This document shows positions 32,907-42,348 of a DNA stretch of 59,594 nucleotides, one piece after another; position 1 is the first letter of the stretch, and the number at the start of each line of letters is the position of its first letter. This stretch comes from HK-STAS-PATE-36 sp964610345. GTDB lineage: Bacteria; Patescibacteriota; Saccharimonadia; Saccharimonadales; JAGQNJ01. The notes below the pieces were generated by a model that was not told the origin of the DNA, made no database searches, and was given only the letters and a program-made list of their open reading frames with translations. The stretch is from positions 1 through 59,594 of the forward strand of contig CAZSVQ010000002.1 of the NCBI GenBank assembly GCA_964610345.1, read 5' to 3'. A program made the translations under genes and the position numbers.

Positions 32907-33943
32907 TTATTCCCTTTCTGTAACTTTTTAGCTACGTCGCCTACTTTTTGGGCAAAATTTTTATTACTAATCAAGACTCCATTTGGTGAATTAACGACCA
33001 CCACATTATCCAGTCCAATTATTGCAACAGGTGTTTCGGTTTCATTACGCACGTAACTATTTGATGTACCGTCCAGTTCTATATGTTCGCCATAAATGTG
33101 GTTACCCTCTTCGTCATGTGCACTTATATCATGCAAATCTTTGAACGAACCTAGGTCTACCCAATCAAAGTTTCCAGCCATCACAAGTGCGTCTGTCATC
33201 TTTTCTGATAACTCGTATTCTAGGGCAATAGATTCTAGATCCAGATATGTCTTTTTTGGATTACTAGAATCAAGTAGTTTTTTATACCGGTCCCACATTT
33301 GTGGAGCTTGGGCCTTCATTTTTTGCTCAAACACGTTAACGCAACCAACTAAATTACCAATATTCCACAAATAATCACCAGAGGCAAAATATTTATCTGC
33401 AAGGCTTGCCTTGGGCTTTTCCTCAAAGGTCTCAAGCTCATATACATTTACCCAATTATCTAATGACTTACCTTTATGAATATAGCCAAAACCTGTCGAT
33501 GGATAAGTTGGCTCAATGCCCATAAACACTATCTTTTTTTGATCAGTCGATACTTCTCCCGCCCGCAAAACACTAGCCACAAAACCATCAGTGTTATGAA
33601 TAAGTTGGTCGCCCCACAAAAACACAATCGGCTCATCTGTTAATCCGCGTTTTTTAATCTCGACCAGTGCCCAGGCCACACATGATGCCGTACCGCGCCT
33701 GGCAGGCTCAATTAAAAAATTATCCTTGGCTATATCTGGCAACTGCTCAATAACATGATGTGCATGAGACGACTCCGGAATAACAAAAACCTTTTCTTTG
33801 CTAGTCAAGCGAAGAGCGCGCTCAACTGTATTTTGCAACAAGCTCTTATCGTCTGTTAGTTTTAATAAATGTTTTGGGTATTCATGGGTAGACAATGGCC
33901 AAAGCCGTGTCCCTGACCCTCCCGCAATAATTACTGTTATCAT
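32903..33943 (-). CDS. manC: Mannose-1-phosphate guanylyltransferase
   Basis: A 346-residue nucleotidyltransferase: IAGGSGTRLWPLSTHEYPKH (GTP loop), FLIEPARRGTASCVAWA, FLWGDQLI and FGYIHKG, with FEEKP. It makes GDP-mannose, later turned into GDP-4-keto-6-deoxymannose and GDP-rhamnose by enzymes at 50-52 kb. It lacks the phosphomannose isomerase half of long ManC. TATCAT, with an extended TG, lies at 33951-33956, ending 7 nt before the ATG, so the mRNA is likely leaderless. Confidence 0.92.
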   Translation of the reverse strand: MITVIIAGGSGTRLWPLSTHEYPKHLLKLTDDKSLLQNTVERALRLTSKEKVFVIPESSHAHHVIEQLPDIAKDNFLIEPARRGTASCVAWALVEIKKRGLTDEPIVFLWGDQLIHNTDGFVASVLRAGEVSTDQKKIVFMGIEPTYPSTGFGYIHKGKSLDNWVNVYELETFEEKPKASLADKYFASGDYLWNIGNLVGCVNVFEQKMKAQAPQMWDRYKKLLDSSNPKKTYLDLESIALEYELSEKMTDALVMAGNFDWVDLGSFKDLHDISAHDEEGNHIYGEHIELDGTSNSYVRNETETPVAIIGLDNVVVVNSPNGVLISNKNFAQKVGDVAKKLQKGNK

Positions 33944-34027
33944 AAGTAAAATGATACCAGTTTAGCTAATTGATTTCATTGTTAAATATACTAAATAGTC
34001 TGTGGTTAAATTCAATAGCAAAAGATT

Positions 34028-34447
34028 CTATTCTTCTTTTATGGTTTTTACTCTAAAAATAACATTCTTGTATAGTAAGTAGTTCCACACCATTATCATA
34101 CCCACCAAAAGTAATTTAGCGACAAATGCTGGCACACCTAAATGATCCAAAAACAACAAACCATAAGCCGTTACAAAAAAGTTTGTTACTGCCAACACCC
34201 CATAGCCAATGACCTCTCTTCTGGCTAACTGTTTAGAATTGCCTTTAAAAACCCAATAACGCTGCAGAGAAAAGTTGATAATTAACCCGATAAAAAAGCT
34301 CATTACACCACTCTGGGGCGAACTAAAACCAACTATATAATACAAGAACAAAAATGTAGAATAATCAGAAACAAAAGTTATTCCACCAGTAACTAAATAT
34401 CTAAATGGGCGCCAGTTATATGCTTTATTAATGTATTTCTTGACCAT
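34028..34447 (-). CDS. GtrA-family membrane protein
   Basis: A 139-residue, four-helix protein with RYLVTGGITFVSDYSTFLFLY, NFSLQRYWVFKGN and WNYLLYKNVIF, the GtrA pattern. It likely assists transfer of polyprenyl-linked sugars across the membrane. It is near the methyltransferase and GT2 genes on the same strand, so it may serve the GT2 enzyme encoded upstream. Confidence 0.85.
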   Translation of the reverse strand: MVKKYINKAYNWRPFRYLVTGGITFVSDYSTFLFLYYIVGFSSPQSGVMSFFIGLIINFSLQRYWVFKGNSKQLARREVIGYGVLAVTNFFVTAYGLLFLDHLGVPAFVAKLLLVGMIMVWNYLLYKNVIFRVKTIKEE

Positions 34448-34519
34448 AACATGTCTTTCAGGATAATATTAAATTTTTTAAATTATTCTATATTGTATAA
34501 ATAAACAACTTTAGGATTA

Positions 34520-35395
34520 TTACTGGTTTTTTACTGCAACAACTTCCATGATATCAAAAGTATTTAAAGGAATGTTTAGTTTTGTAAGTTTTGATTTATC
34601 TGCAAGTTTATGTCCAAACTCTAAAAACACAGTGTTTGAATTTTTAGCCTTTCTATTTGAAATGATTTGTTTTGAAACAGATCCAAGGTTTCTGTAAATT
34701 CCCTTATAGTAAACATCCTCCACCTTAAGACCGTGTTTTTCTAGCATCTGCTTGGCTGAGTTCGCTGTAAAATAATGTACGTGTGTAGGTGGATGTATCA
34801 TTCGCCATTTATCTTTTCTGGCTCTAGGTAGGGCTTTGCCAATATCTCCTGTTGTAAATACTATCCTGCCACCCGGTTTTAGGATCTCTGATATTTTCTT
34901 TACATATTTTTCTGGCTGAGTTAGATGCTCCATTACATCCCACAAAAAAACTGTATCAATGCTGTTTTTTTTAAATTTATGTTGCATGAAGTCATCTGTT
35001 GTTGTGTTTAATTTAAGCTTTTCGTTAGAGTAATTAACGCCATCCTCACTAACCTCAAATCCTATATGACTCTTTACTTTATCTTTAACCAAGTTTAAAA
35101 AATATCCATAAGCACTACCAATTTCAATTATATTAAAATGATCATCTATTGCTCTTTTGTTTAATCTATTGATCCTTCTTATAAAATTTTTTTCAAGGGC
35201 AGGTCTATCGGCTTTATAGTCAAAATATTCCATACCAAAAAAATACTCTTCCTGGTATAGTTTTTTTAATTCAGCATTTGTCGGCATCTCTTTGGCGGTA
35301 ATGTGCCCACATTTAACACACTCTATCAATACATTGTGATAATTTTGAAATTCATTACTTTCACATATAATACACTTTTCTACAACTCTTCCCAT
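34520..35395 (-). CDS. SAM-dependent methyltransferase with N-terminal zinc ribbon
   Basis: A 291-residue protein: a treble-cysteine ribbon at 8-30 (CIICESN ... IECVKCGH), then a class I Rossmann methyltransferase (IIEIGSAYGYFLNLVK, VFLWDVMEHL, LKPGGRIVFTTGD). This layout is common among sugar C- or O-methyltransferases in polysaccharide loci. AAGGAG lies 7 nt before the start. It is flanked by GT2 and GtrA genes. Confidence 0.82.
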   Translation of the reverse strand: MGRVVEKCIICESNEFQNYHNVLIECVKCGHITAKEMPTNAELKKLYQEEYFFGMEYFDYKADRPALEKNFIRRINRLNKRAIDDHFNIIEIGSAYGYFLNLVKDKVKSHIGFEVSEDGVNYSNEKLKLNTTTDDFMQHKFKKNSIDTVFLWDVMEHLTQPEKYVKKISEILKPGGRIVFTTGDIGKALPRARKDKWRMIHPPTHVHYFTANSAKQMLEKHGLKVEDVYYKGIYRNLGSVSKQIISNRKAKNSNTVFLEFGHKLADKSKLTKLNIPLNTFDIMEVVAVKNQ

Positions 35396-35417
35396 TCTCT
35401 AACTCCTTTTGATTCAA

Positions 35418-36362
35418 TTATATATGCAATTTCTCGTTTGCCACAATATATTCCGGGCGTTTTTTTTGTAAGCTAATTGAATGGGCAAGATATCTGCCAA
35501 CTAAACCTAGTAAAATAAAATTTATCCCAAAACAAAACAACATTATTGCCATCAACGATGTCCAACCGCTCGCAGATTGCACACCAAATAAGTGCATTAT
35601 AATTAAATATATGCCATACAAAAAAGATAAAACCGCAATTGTTGCACCCAAATTCATCGCCATTCTTAGTGGCTTTTCACTAAACTGCAGAATTCCTTGT
35701 TTAGCAAGTTCTAGCATTTTTTTAAAAGTATATTTGCTGCTACCGGCAAATCTTGCACTTGGCTTGTAGCTAATACTTACTTTTTTTACTTTTAGCCATG
35801 CAAAATAGCCTCGCAAAAATAAATCACTTTCTGGACTGCTGGCTACTTGTTTTACTACGGTATTATCAATAAGCCTAAAATCAGAAGAACCGTATTCCAT
35901 ATTTAAACCAGATAAATAATTAATTAATTTATAGTACAGTTTAGATGTCCAGTATTTTACTTGCCCTACTTCACTTGCATTGTCACGCCTAAGCATTTGA
36001 ACAATACTACAACCAGATTCTTCCCATATTTTTAACATCTCAATGATGTACTTTGGTGGATGCTGCAAATCAGCATCTAACATAATCACACTGTCGTATT
36101 TAGTTGATGCGTCAATACCTGCCCGTATGGCAGATTGATGCCCAGCATTATGTGCAAATTCTCTAAAATATACCCAGTCATTTTTTTTAGCTAATTCTTC
36201 AATAATATTCTGAGTATTATCTATGCTGCCATCATTTATCAAAGTTAAGTCAAGTTGGTAGCCACTAATATTTGAACGCTCTTTCTTAACAGCACCAAAA
36301 AGTGCCAACAAAGAATCCTCTTCATTAAAACATGGTACAATTATATTTACTTTCTTCCTCAT
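35418..36362 (-). CDS. GT2 polyprenyl-phosphate sugar transferase, GtrB/DPM1-like
   Basis: A 314-residue enzyme: GT-A domain NIIVPCFNEEDSL, LINDGSIDNT, MLDADLQHPP and then two C-terminal transmembrane helices (about 230-252 and 265-290). It likely moves a sugar from a nucleotide donor to undecaprenyl phosphate, giving a lipid-linked donor for extracytoplasmic glycosylation by GT-C enzymes. GGAGAGG lies about 11 nt before the ATG. It is divergent from the GtrA-GT-C fusion gene. Confidence 0.9.
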   Translation of the reverse strand: MRKKVNIIVPCFNEEDSLLALFGAVKKERSNISGYQLDLTLINDGSIDNTQNIIEELAKKNDWVYFREFAHNAGHQSAIRAGIDASTKYDSVIMLDADLQHPPKYIIEMLKIWEESGCSIVQMLRRDNASEVGQVKYWTSKLYYKLINYLSGLNMEYGSSDFRLIDNTVVKQVASSPESDLFLRGYFAWLKVKKVSISYKPSARFAGSSKYTFKKMLELAKQGILQFSEKPLRMAMNLGATIAVLSFLYGIYLIIMHLFGVQSASGWTSLMAIMLFCFGINFILLGLVGRYLAHSISLQKKRPEYIVANEKLHI

Positions 36363-36391
36363 TACAATTTAAGCCTCTCCATTTGAGTTTT

Positions 36392-36401
36392 ATTATATAC
36401 T
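36392..36401. promoter_or_regulatory. Overlapping divergent -10 elements between GT2 and GtrA-fusion genes
   Basis: Minus-strand TATAAT (36392-36397) faces the GT2 gene, with a Shine-Dalgarno. Plus-strand TATACT (36396-36401) ends 8 nt before the GTG at 36410, with no Shine-Dalgarno. The hexamers overlap by 2 bp. Confidence 0.5.
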
Positions 36402-36409
36402 GTTTATTA

Positions 36410-38593
36410 GTGATTAAAAAACTTTGGCAGAACACAGCGGTTAGATATTGCTTTATTGGCGGTTTATCTTATTTCATAGAACTTGTTGCGTTATTTGGGT
36501 TATTTAAAGCTTTTGGGTTGCCACGCACAGTAGCAACTGGTATTTCGTTTTGGGTTGGATTGGTTATTGCTTTTATGCTACAAAAAAAGTTTGCCTTTAA
36601 AGATTATAATGCCGAGGTAAAAGTTATGGCAAAGCAAGGTGTGTTTTATGGTTTATTAATAGTTTCTAATTATCTATTTACACTAGCAGTGGTAAGTGTG
36701 TTTCCAAATGATCTACTATTTTTTAGCAGAACTTTAGCGTTAGCAATAACAACTATCTGGAACTTTTTTGTATACAAACATTTCATCTTTGGAAGAAGGT
36801 CAATTAAACAAAGTCTTGTAAGTATGCTAAAAAAACTTTATTCAAAAAGATTAACAATTTTATTTTTTTTTGTAGCCTCGCTTCCTATTTTGATTTACTC
36901 AACAAAGTTGCTCCTTACGGGCAATAAAGTCTTTTGGGGTGATTTTGATTATTACGCACAAATGTATGAAGCCATGAGGATTAGCATTTTAAAGTACCGT
37001 CAATTTCCTAGCTGGAACCCTTGGATGGCTGGTGGTTTGCCATTATACACAAATCCACAATTTGGACTTTTTAGTTTACAGACATTGTTTGTGTTAGCGT
37101 TTGGCACTATCTACGGGCTAAAACTAGCTTATGTAACTTATATGTTATTGGGTTTTTGGGGTATGTATGTTTTTTGCCGTTCCGCCATGAGAGCTGGCCG
37201 TCTTCGGGCTGTGTTGGTTAGTTATTTATGGGTTTTTTGTGGTTTTTACGCCTATAGGTCAATTAGTCATTTTACCTTTACGTCATTATTTTTACTACCT
37301 TGGCTCTTTTATTTTATTTCAATTAGATCAAAAAAATATACTTGGGTGGGATTAGGTTCTGTAATGTCTATTATTCTTTTAAGCTCTGTACATTATCCAT
37401 TTTTATATTCTATTTTGTCTATTGGGCTATTTTTTATTATACTTTTGCTTTATCCGGGTAATTTTACTGGGTTCAAAAAAGCCTCAAAGTATTTAATCAT
37501 AAAAATTTCAAAGAACGATTTAAGCTTTATGGCAAAATCTATTGGACTAACGGTTGTACTTGCAGGTTATAGACTTATTACAACTTTCATATTCGTGAGT
37601 GCTAACGAAAGGGTGGTTTCTGAACTTGTTGAGCCACCCGTCGGGCTAAAAACCTTGCTTACGGCATTGTTTGTTCCGGTTGGCAATAGATTTATTGCCA
37701 TGCCCACAAAGCACCTCACTTGGTCTTGGGGTGAATACAGTATGTACATGGGACTTGGAGCAAGTATTGCGTTAGTTTTTTGCATAGTTTTACTACTAAT
37801 TCACATGGTTAAAAATCATCGCAAAATTAACTTACAAAAGCACTGGATATTAGTTGCTATTGTTGCTATTGGTTTATTGGGGTTACTTTTAGCAATTGGT
37901 AGCAATCACGGAATAAGCCCTTATGATTTTCTAAAAAAATTGCCTGGTTACAGCCAAATGCGAGTACCTTCAAGGTTTGCAATACTAACTGCATTTGCAA
38001 TTTTGGTATTTTTAAGTTCCTGGAAAAAACAACAGCGCATTATAAACTTATTGCTTTTGCTTGCAGTCGCCGAACTTTTGATTGGAGCAAAACCTATACA
38101 GTATAATGAATTCCCATCCATAAATGCAGATTCGTCAACCTATAACAATAATTATACTACTTATGATAACGGCAAAGAGCATTTAGATATGATAACTAAG
38201 CCAGAGCATTCATATTATATTAGTACACGCCAAAATAAAGGTCAGATTTATGCTGATGATTCATTAATTAACACCCTTAATCAAGTTATAGGCACGTCTA
38301 AATGTGGCGAAAACATAAACCCAAAATGCGACTTGGTGTTAAGTGATAATGCCGAAGTAACATATTGGTCCCCAAATAAAATTATTCTAAAACGGACAGC
38401 ACCTAGCGAAATAGTACTTAATATGAACACCGAACGTGGCTGGTTAATTAACGGCAAGTACATATTTTTACCCCAAAAAAGCATTAACCCAGTCATAAAT
38501 ATGACATTGCCGGAAGGTTCAGATACTTACTCGCTTGAATATATACCAAAATTCTCACCTAATTGGTTTATTTTCAAAATAAAAAGTTTATAG
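36410..38593 (+). CDS. Fusion of GtrA domain to YfhO-like/GT-C membrane glycosyltransferase
   Basis: The GTG at 36410 is chosen: a TATACT lies 8 nt before it and GtrA homology starts here, while the longer open frame reads across the divergent promoter. The 727-residue protein has an N-terminal GtrA domain (residues 1-130; YCFIGGLSYFIELVALF, WNFFVYKHFIFG). A polytopic YfhO/GT-C-like part follows (SWNPWMAGGLPLYTNPQFG, about 10 further helices) with a soluble C-terminal tail (600-727). GtrA and a lipid-linked-sugar-using transferase in one chain fits a coupled flipping-and-transfer unit, probably using the sugar lipid made by the divergent GT2. Confidence 0.75.
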   Translation: MIKKLWQNTAVRYCFIGGLSYFIELVALFGLFKAFGLPRTVATGISFWVGLVIAFMLQKKFAFKDYNAEVKVMAKQGVFYGLLIVSNYLFTLAVVSVFPNDLLFFSRTLALAITTIWNFFVYKHFIFGRRSIKQSLVSMLKKLYSKRLTILFFFVASLPILIYSTKLLLTGNKVFWGDFDYYAQMYEAMRISILKYRQFPSWNPWMAGGLPLYTNPQFGLFSLQTLFVLAFGTIYGLKLAYVTYMLLGFWGMYVFCRSAMRAGRLRAVLVSYLWVFCGFYAYRSISHFTFTSLFLLPWLFYFISIRSKKYTWVGLGSVMSIILLSSVHYPFLYSILSIGLFFIILLLYPGNFTGFKKASKYLIIKISKNDLSFMAKSIGLTVVLAGYRLITTFIFVSANERVVSELVEPPVGLKTLLTALFVPVGNRFIAMPTKHLTWSWGEYSMYMGLGASIALVFCIVLLLIHMVKNHRKINLQKHWILVAIVAIGLLGLLLAIGSNHGISPYDFLKKLPGYSQMRVPSRFAILTAFAILVFLSSWKKQQRIINLLLLLAVAELLIGAKPIQYNEFPSINADSSTYNNNYTTYDNGKEHLDMITKPEHSYYISTRQNKGQIYADDSLINTLNQVIGTSKCGENINPKCDLVLSDNAEVTYWSPNKIILKRTAPSEIVLNMNTERGWLINGKYIFLPQKSINPVINMTLPEGSDTYSLEYIPKFSPNWFIFKIKSL

Positions 38594-38675
38594 AATCTTC
38601 TCATTTTTTTAAATATATTGATAGATTAAACTTGTTATGGTAGTGTTAGGATACAGCTATTAAGAATAACAAAAA

Positions 38676-39248
38676 ATGAATTATAGACAAAACTCAAAAC
38701 CAGCTAAAAAAAACCAAACTAAAAAACTTTTAGTTGTTTTAATAGCTATATTGTTGATTGTTACCGGCAGCTTTTTTGCCTATAAGTACCTTTATCAGAA
38801 TAAAAACAATACTGTTTATAGCCCTCCAACAGAAGAAGAAAAAAAGTCTGGCGATGAAATTAAACCAGAGATTGCTAAGAGACAAGAGAAAGAGGATGCT
38901 CAAAAAAAGGATAGTCCAGAGCAAACTCAAAACAACCAAACTAGCAACACAAGCAGTTCAGCCGAAGTAATAATAACCGATGCCGCACTATACAACAATG
39001 TGATAGAAGTTAGAGCTTTTGTGTCTAACCAATATAAAGATGGCACCTGTACAACAACACTTACGAAAGGTAGCCTAAAAGTAAGCAAAGAAACAAAGGC
39101 TTATAAAGACGCAACCACCACAATTTGTACAAATCCTTTAATAGACAGATCCGAGCTCAAACAAGCGGGTGACTGGCAAGTTGTTGTAAAATACACAGCC
39201 GGCAACATATCTGGTGAATCTAAACCTCAAACTGTTAAAATAGAATAG
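38676..39248 (+). CDS. Membrane-anchored, Lys/Glu-rich surface protein, unknown
   Basis: A 190-residue protein: basic N-terminus, one transmembrane helix at about 18-39 (LLVVLIAILLIVTGSFFAYKYL), a charged low-complexity linker (70-105) and a beta-sandwich-like domain (ITDAALYNNVIEVRAF, CTTTLTKGSLKV) with a Cys pair. No family is recognised. Four bp separate it from the lectin gene that follows; the two are probably co-transcribed. Confidence 0.6.
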   Translation: MNYRQNSKPAKKNQTKKLLVVLIAILLIVTGSFFAYKYLYQNKNNTVYSPPTEEEKKSGDEIKPEIAKRQEKEDAQKKDSPEQTQNNQTSNTSSSAEVIITDAALYNNVIEVRAFVSNQYKDGTCTTTLTKGSLKVSKETKAYKDATTTICTNPLIDRSELKQAGDWQVVVKYTAGNISGESKPQTVKIE

Positions 39249-39252
39249 GCTT

Positions 39253-41139
39253 ATGTATATATTCAAACGTAAAATCAATTCAATGACTTTTATACCACTC
39301 GCAATATCATTGTTTGTAGCGATGTTTTTGCTTTTGCCGTCAAAAGTGAATGCACTTAGTGGATCACAATTTGATGCAGGTAATATCATTAGTGATTCAG
39401 TATTTTTTAATGGTTCGTCAATGTCTGTATATGATATTCAGAACTTTTTAAATGCTAAAATGCCAAATTGTGATACTTGGGGTACTCAGCCCTACGGTGG
39501 CACAACTCGGGCAGCATATGCTTCGTCTAAAGGGGTTGGCACGCCATTTACTTGTTTAAAAAACTACTCTCAATCTGTTCCGTCAGTTGCCGGCAACCAA
39601 TACTGTGGCGGAGGAATGACGGGTGGCAATAAATCTTCTGCCGGAATATTATACGACGTTGCTCAAGCCTGCAATATCAATCCCAAAGTATTACTTATAC
39701 TACTTCAAAAAGAGCAAAGTTTAGTTACTGATGATTGGCCTTGGCCAGTACAGTATCGCAGTGCCGCAGGTTATGGTTGCCCAGACACGGCACCTTGTGA
39801 CGCAGAGTATTATGGTTTTTTTAACCAAGTTTACCAGGCAGCCAAAGCCTATAATCGCTACCGAATAAACGCTGCGGATTACAATTACCGTGCTGGTCGC
39901 AATAACACAATTTTGTGGAATCCAAATGTCGGCTGTGGCTCATCAACAGTCTATATACAAAACCAGGCCACTGCTGGTCTTTACGTTTACACCCCCTACC
40001 GCCCCAATCAAGCAGCCCTAAATAATTTATATGGTACTGGAGACGGCTGTAGCTCTTATGGTAACCGTAATTTCTGGAGAATGTATAATGATTGGTTCGG
40101 CTCAACTCGCCAAGACATCCCTTGGGGATGGACTCCTGTGAGCACAGAGGTTTTTGCTGACGCTCAAAGAACAGTAAAGTTTACCGACAAACCAACTATT
40201 CAACCAGGTGGCTATATATATATAAGAATTAAGGCTCAAAACTCTGGAACTAAAGTATGGCAAAAAAGCTTCTTACATTTAGGCACTCAAAATCCTCAAG
40301 ATCACACTAGTCAATTTAGTACCACTAGTTGGTTAGATGGGGCACGACCTACTGGCATGATTGAAAATACTGTTGATATTGGCCAAACTGCAACTTTTGA
40401 GTTTACGATGAAAGCCCCTAATCAAACTGGGTCATACAGAGAGTCTTTTAGGGGTGTTGCTGATGGTATAAGCTGGCTATCGAGTAATAATATAACTGTC
40501 AATTTTAATGTCGTAACACCTGCAAATGGGATAGTTCAGGGTAAAAATTATTTGAATTCTGGTATGAGTTTAAATATAAACGACCACCTAATTTCTAATG
40601 ATAGTAATACAACCCTACATTTAGACAGGAATGGCAACCTTAACTTAAATATTGGTTTCAAAAACTATTGGTCAACACAATCTGCAAACATGCAAGCAAC
40701 CAAACTAATCCTTCAGGGTGATGGCAACCTAGTACTTTACACTCAAAATATGCGGCCGGTTTGGGCAAGTGGTACGGATGGGAACCCTGGCGCATGGTTA
40801 GCTCTTCAAGTAGATGGCAATTTGGTGCTATATTCAAGCACAAATGTCCCATTATGGAGTACGGGCACTTCACACAACCCATTTTTAGATGAATATACAT
40901 ACGACAGTATTTCTGGTGGCTGTATGTTGCCTGGTCAAATGTTAACTATTCCAAATCGCAGTTATAAACTTATTCTTCAGGGTGATGGCAACCTAGTACT
41001 TTACACTCAAAATATGCGGCCTGTTTGGGCAAGTAACACTGATGGTAATATAGGGTCGGTCCTTTACTTACAAGAAGATAGAAATTTAGTAATCTACAAC
41101 CCATCTATGCGACCAATTTGGAACACAAAAACATACTAG
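39253..41139 (+). CDS. Secreted lysozyme-like domain plus Ig-like and B-lectin protein
   Basis: This 628-residue protein has a signal peptide (about 11-36) and a Cys-rich domain at 40-290 (INPKVLLILLQKEQSLVTD, AAGYGCPDTAPCDAEYYGFF) that looks like a lysozyme/lytic-transglycosylase-type fold seen in actinobacterial hydrolases. An Ig-like (NBR1-type) domain at about 295-415 and a C-terminal B-lectin (425-628; LQGDGNLVLYTQNMRPVWAS twice) follow. It likely binds mannose/rhamnose glycans and may cut peptidoglycan. The catalytic Glu would be in QKEQ. Together with the CHAP-lectin at 27.6 kb it points to glycan-directed wall enzymes. Confidence 0.8.
   Translation: MYIFKRKINSMTFIPLAISLFVAMFLLLPSKVNALSGSQFDAGNIISDSVFFNGSSMSVYDIQNFLNAKMPNCDTWGTQPYGGTTRAAYASSKGVGTPFTCLKNYSQSVPSVAGNQYCGGGMTGGNKSSAGILYDVAQACNINPKVLLILLQKEQSLVTDDWPWPVQYRSAAGYGCPDTAPCDAEYYGFFNQVYQAAKAYNRYRINAADYNYRAGRNNTILWNPNVGCGSSTVYIQNQATAGLYVYTPYRPNQAALNNLYGTGDGCSSYGNRNFWRMYNDWFGSTRQDIPWGWTPVSTEVFADAQRTVKFTDKPTIQPGGYIYIRIKAQNSGTKVWQKSFLHLGTQNPQDHTSQFSTTSWLDGARPTGMIENTVDIGQTATFEFTMKAPNQTGSYRESFRGVADGISWLSSNNITVNFNVVTPANGIVQGKNYLNSGMSLNINDHLISNDSNTTLHLDRNGNLNLNIGFKNYWSTQSANMQATKLILQGDGNLVLYTQNMRPVWASGTDGNPGAWLALQVDGNLVLYSSTNVPLWSTGTSHNPFLDEYTYDSISGGCMLPGQMLTIPNRSYKLILQGDGNLVLYTQNMRPVWASNTDGNIGSVLYLQEDRNLVIYNPSMRPIWNTKTY
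40711..41033 (+). repeat. Near-identical 59-bp direct repeat within the B-lectin coding region
   Basis: The segment 40711-40769 recurs at 40975-41033 with one visible base difference, encoding LQGDGNLVLYTQNMRPVWAS both times. The offset is 264 bp, 88 codons, so the frame is kept. Elsewhere the lectin repeats are only distantly alike, so this pair was copied recently. Confidence 0.8.
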
Positions 41140-41193
41140 TTAATACTGCCTGTCTGCACCCTGAGTGTATGTATCTATGCTATACTCTAACAA

Positions 41194-42348
41194 GTGAATA
41201 ACATATACATTGATGGCTTAGCGCTAGTAGACGGTCATTTTAGTGGGGTTGGTCAATACACTTTAGGTATGTTGCGTGGCCTTGATGCTATACTTGAGGA
41301 AAGAGCATTAACGAACAACCATGCTCTAAACATCAAAATTATTATACCTTATGATAGTAAAAAGCATGTTGATTGTTTTGGATTTAAGTTCATTACCACA
41401 AAAAAATACCCCATAACATATAACCTTGCTACAAAGCTTTGGATTAACGGCAAGCTACCGCCTATAGATTTATGGTGTGGAAAAGGTAAATATATATTTC
41501 CTAGGTTCGTTGACATGCCGCTGAAATTTAGTGAAAGCAATATCTTAACTATTTTTGATTTATCTTATGAGTTATATAAACAATACTCTGAAGAAAGGAA
41601 TGCAAAATTTATGTCTACTTTTGTAAAGGATTCAATAAAACGGACTAAAGCAATTGTAGCGATATCAGAAAATGCCAAAAAAGAGATTATTAAATTTTAT
41701 AAAGTTCCGTCATCAATGGTAAAAGTGGCCACCCCGGCCGTAGACCAAACTCATTTTTACAGAAGAAGTGACGAAGAGATCAACAAAACAAAACTCAAAT
41801 ACGGCATTAAAGCCAAAAACTATATTCTAGCACTATCTAATTTAGAGCCTCGCAAAAATCTAGAGTCCTTAGTAGACTGCTATTGTGAGCTTCCAGAAAA
41901 ATTACGTAAAGATACTGCCTTACTGTTGGTAGGTGTTAATGGTTGGAAAGCAGATAAACTTTTTAAGAAGATTCTTGAAAAAGTTGAAGAGGGTTTTAAT
42001 ATATTACGTCCAAATGAGTATGTTTCTGATAGTGACAAACCGGCAATCATTTCTGGAGCAAGTATGCTTGTTTACCCAAGTCATTATGAAGGATTTGGCA
42101 TTCCACCACTTGAAGCTCTGGCTTGTGGGGTGCCAGTAATAACATCAAATAATTCATCGCTGCCTGAGGTAGTTGGTAATGCCGGAATAATGGTTCCTAG
42201 CAACAACAAGAAAAAACTATATAAAGCTATGATTGATTATTTAGAGAATATTGAAAATTATACAAAAAAAGCTATTATAGAAGGACCAGAACGTGCCAGC
42301 CAATTCTCGTGGAAGAAAAGTGCTAAGGATATACTAAAAGCTATATGA
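41194..42348 (+). CDS. GT4 glycosyltransferase, first of a duplicated pair
   Basis: A 384-residue GT-B enzyme. The start is GTG 41194; TATACT (41181-41186) ends 7 nt before it. The N-terminal domain (IYIDGLALVDGHFSGVGQYT) sets acceptor choice in this family; the C-terminal part carries LSNLEPRKNLESLV and PSHYEGFGIPPLEALACGVP (donor site). Residues from about 86 to 377 are identical to those of the next gene, whereas the first 85 residues differ strongly. Its stop overlaps the next start by 4 nt. Confidence 0.9.
   Translation: MNNIYIDGLALVDGHFSGVGQYTLGMLRGLDAILEERALTNNHALNIKIIIPYDSKKHVDCFGFKFITTKKYPITYNLATKLWINGKLPPIDLWCGKGKYIFPRFVDMPLKFSESNILTIFDLSYELYKQYSEERNAKFMSTFVKDSIKRTKAIVAISENAKKEIIKFYKVPSSMVKVATPAVDQTHFYRRSDEEINKTKLKYGIKAKNYILALSNLEPRKNLESLVDCYCELPEKLRKDTALLLVGVNGWKADKLFKKILEKVEEGFNILRPNEYVSDSDKPAIISGASMLVYPSHYEGFGIPPLEALACGVPVITSNNSSLPEVVGNAGIMVPSNNKKKLYKAMIDYLENIENYTKKAIIEGPERASQFSWKKSAKDILKAI
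41449..42323 (+). repeat. 875-bp exact duplication, copy 1 (copy 2 at 42600-43474)
   Basis: The segment starting GGCAAGCTACCGCC and ending AAGAAAAGTGC recurs 1,151 bp downstream with no difference that I can see by reading line by line. It covers the C-terminal 290 residues of two tandem glycosyltransferase genes. Both flanks diverge abruptly. Confidence 0.9.

Noticed and set aside
37567..37785. Minus-strand frame within the GtrA fusion gene
   Set aside because: Overlaps a long membrane protein with clear helices; no RBS or promoter.
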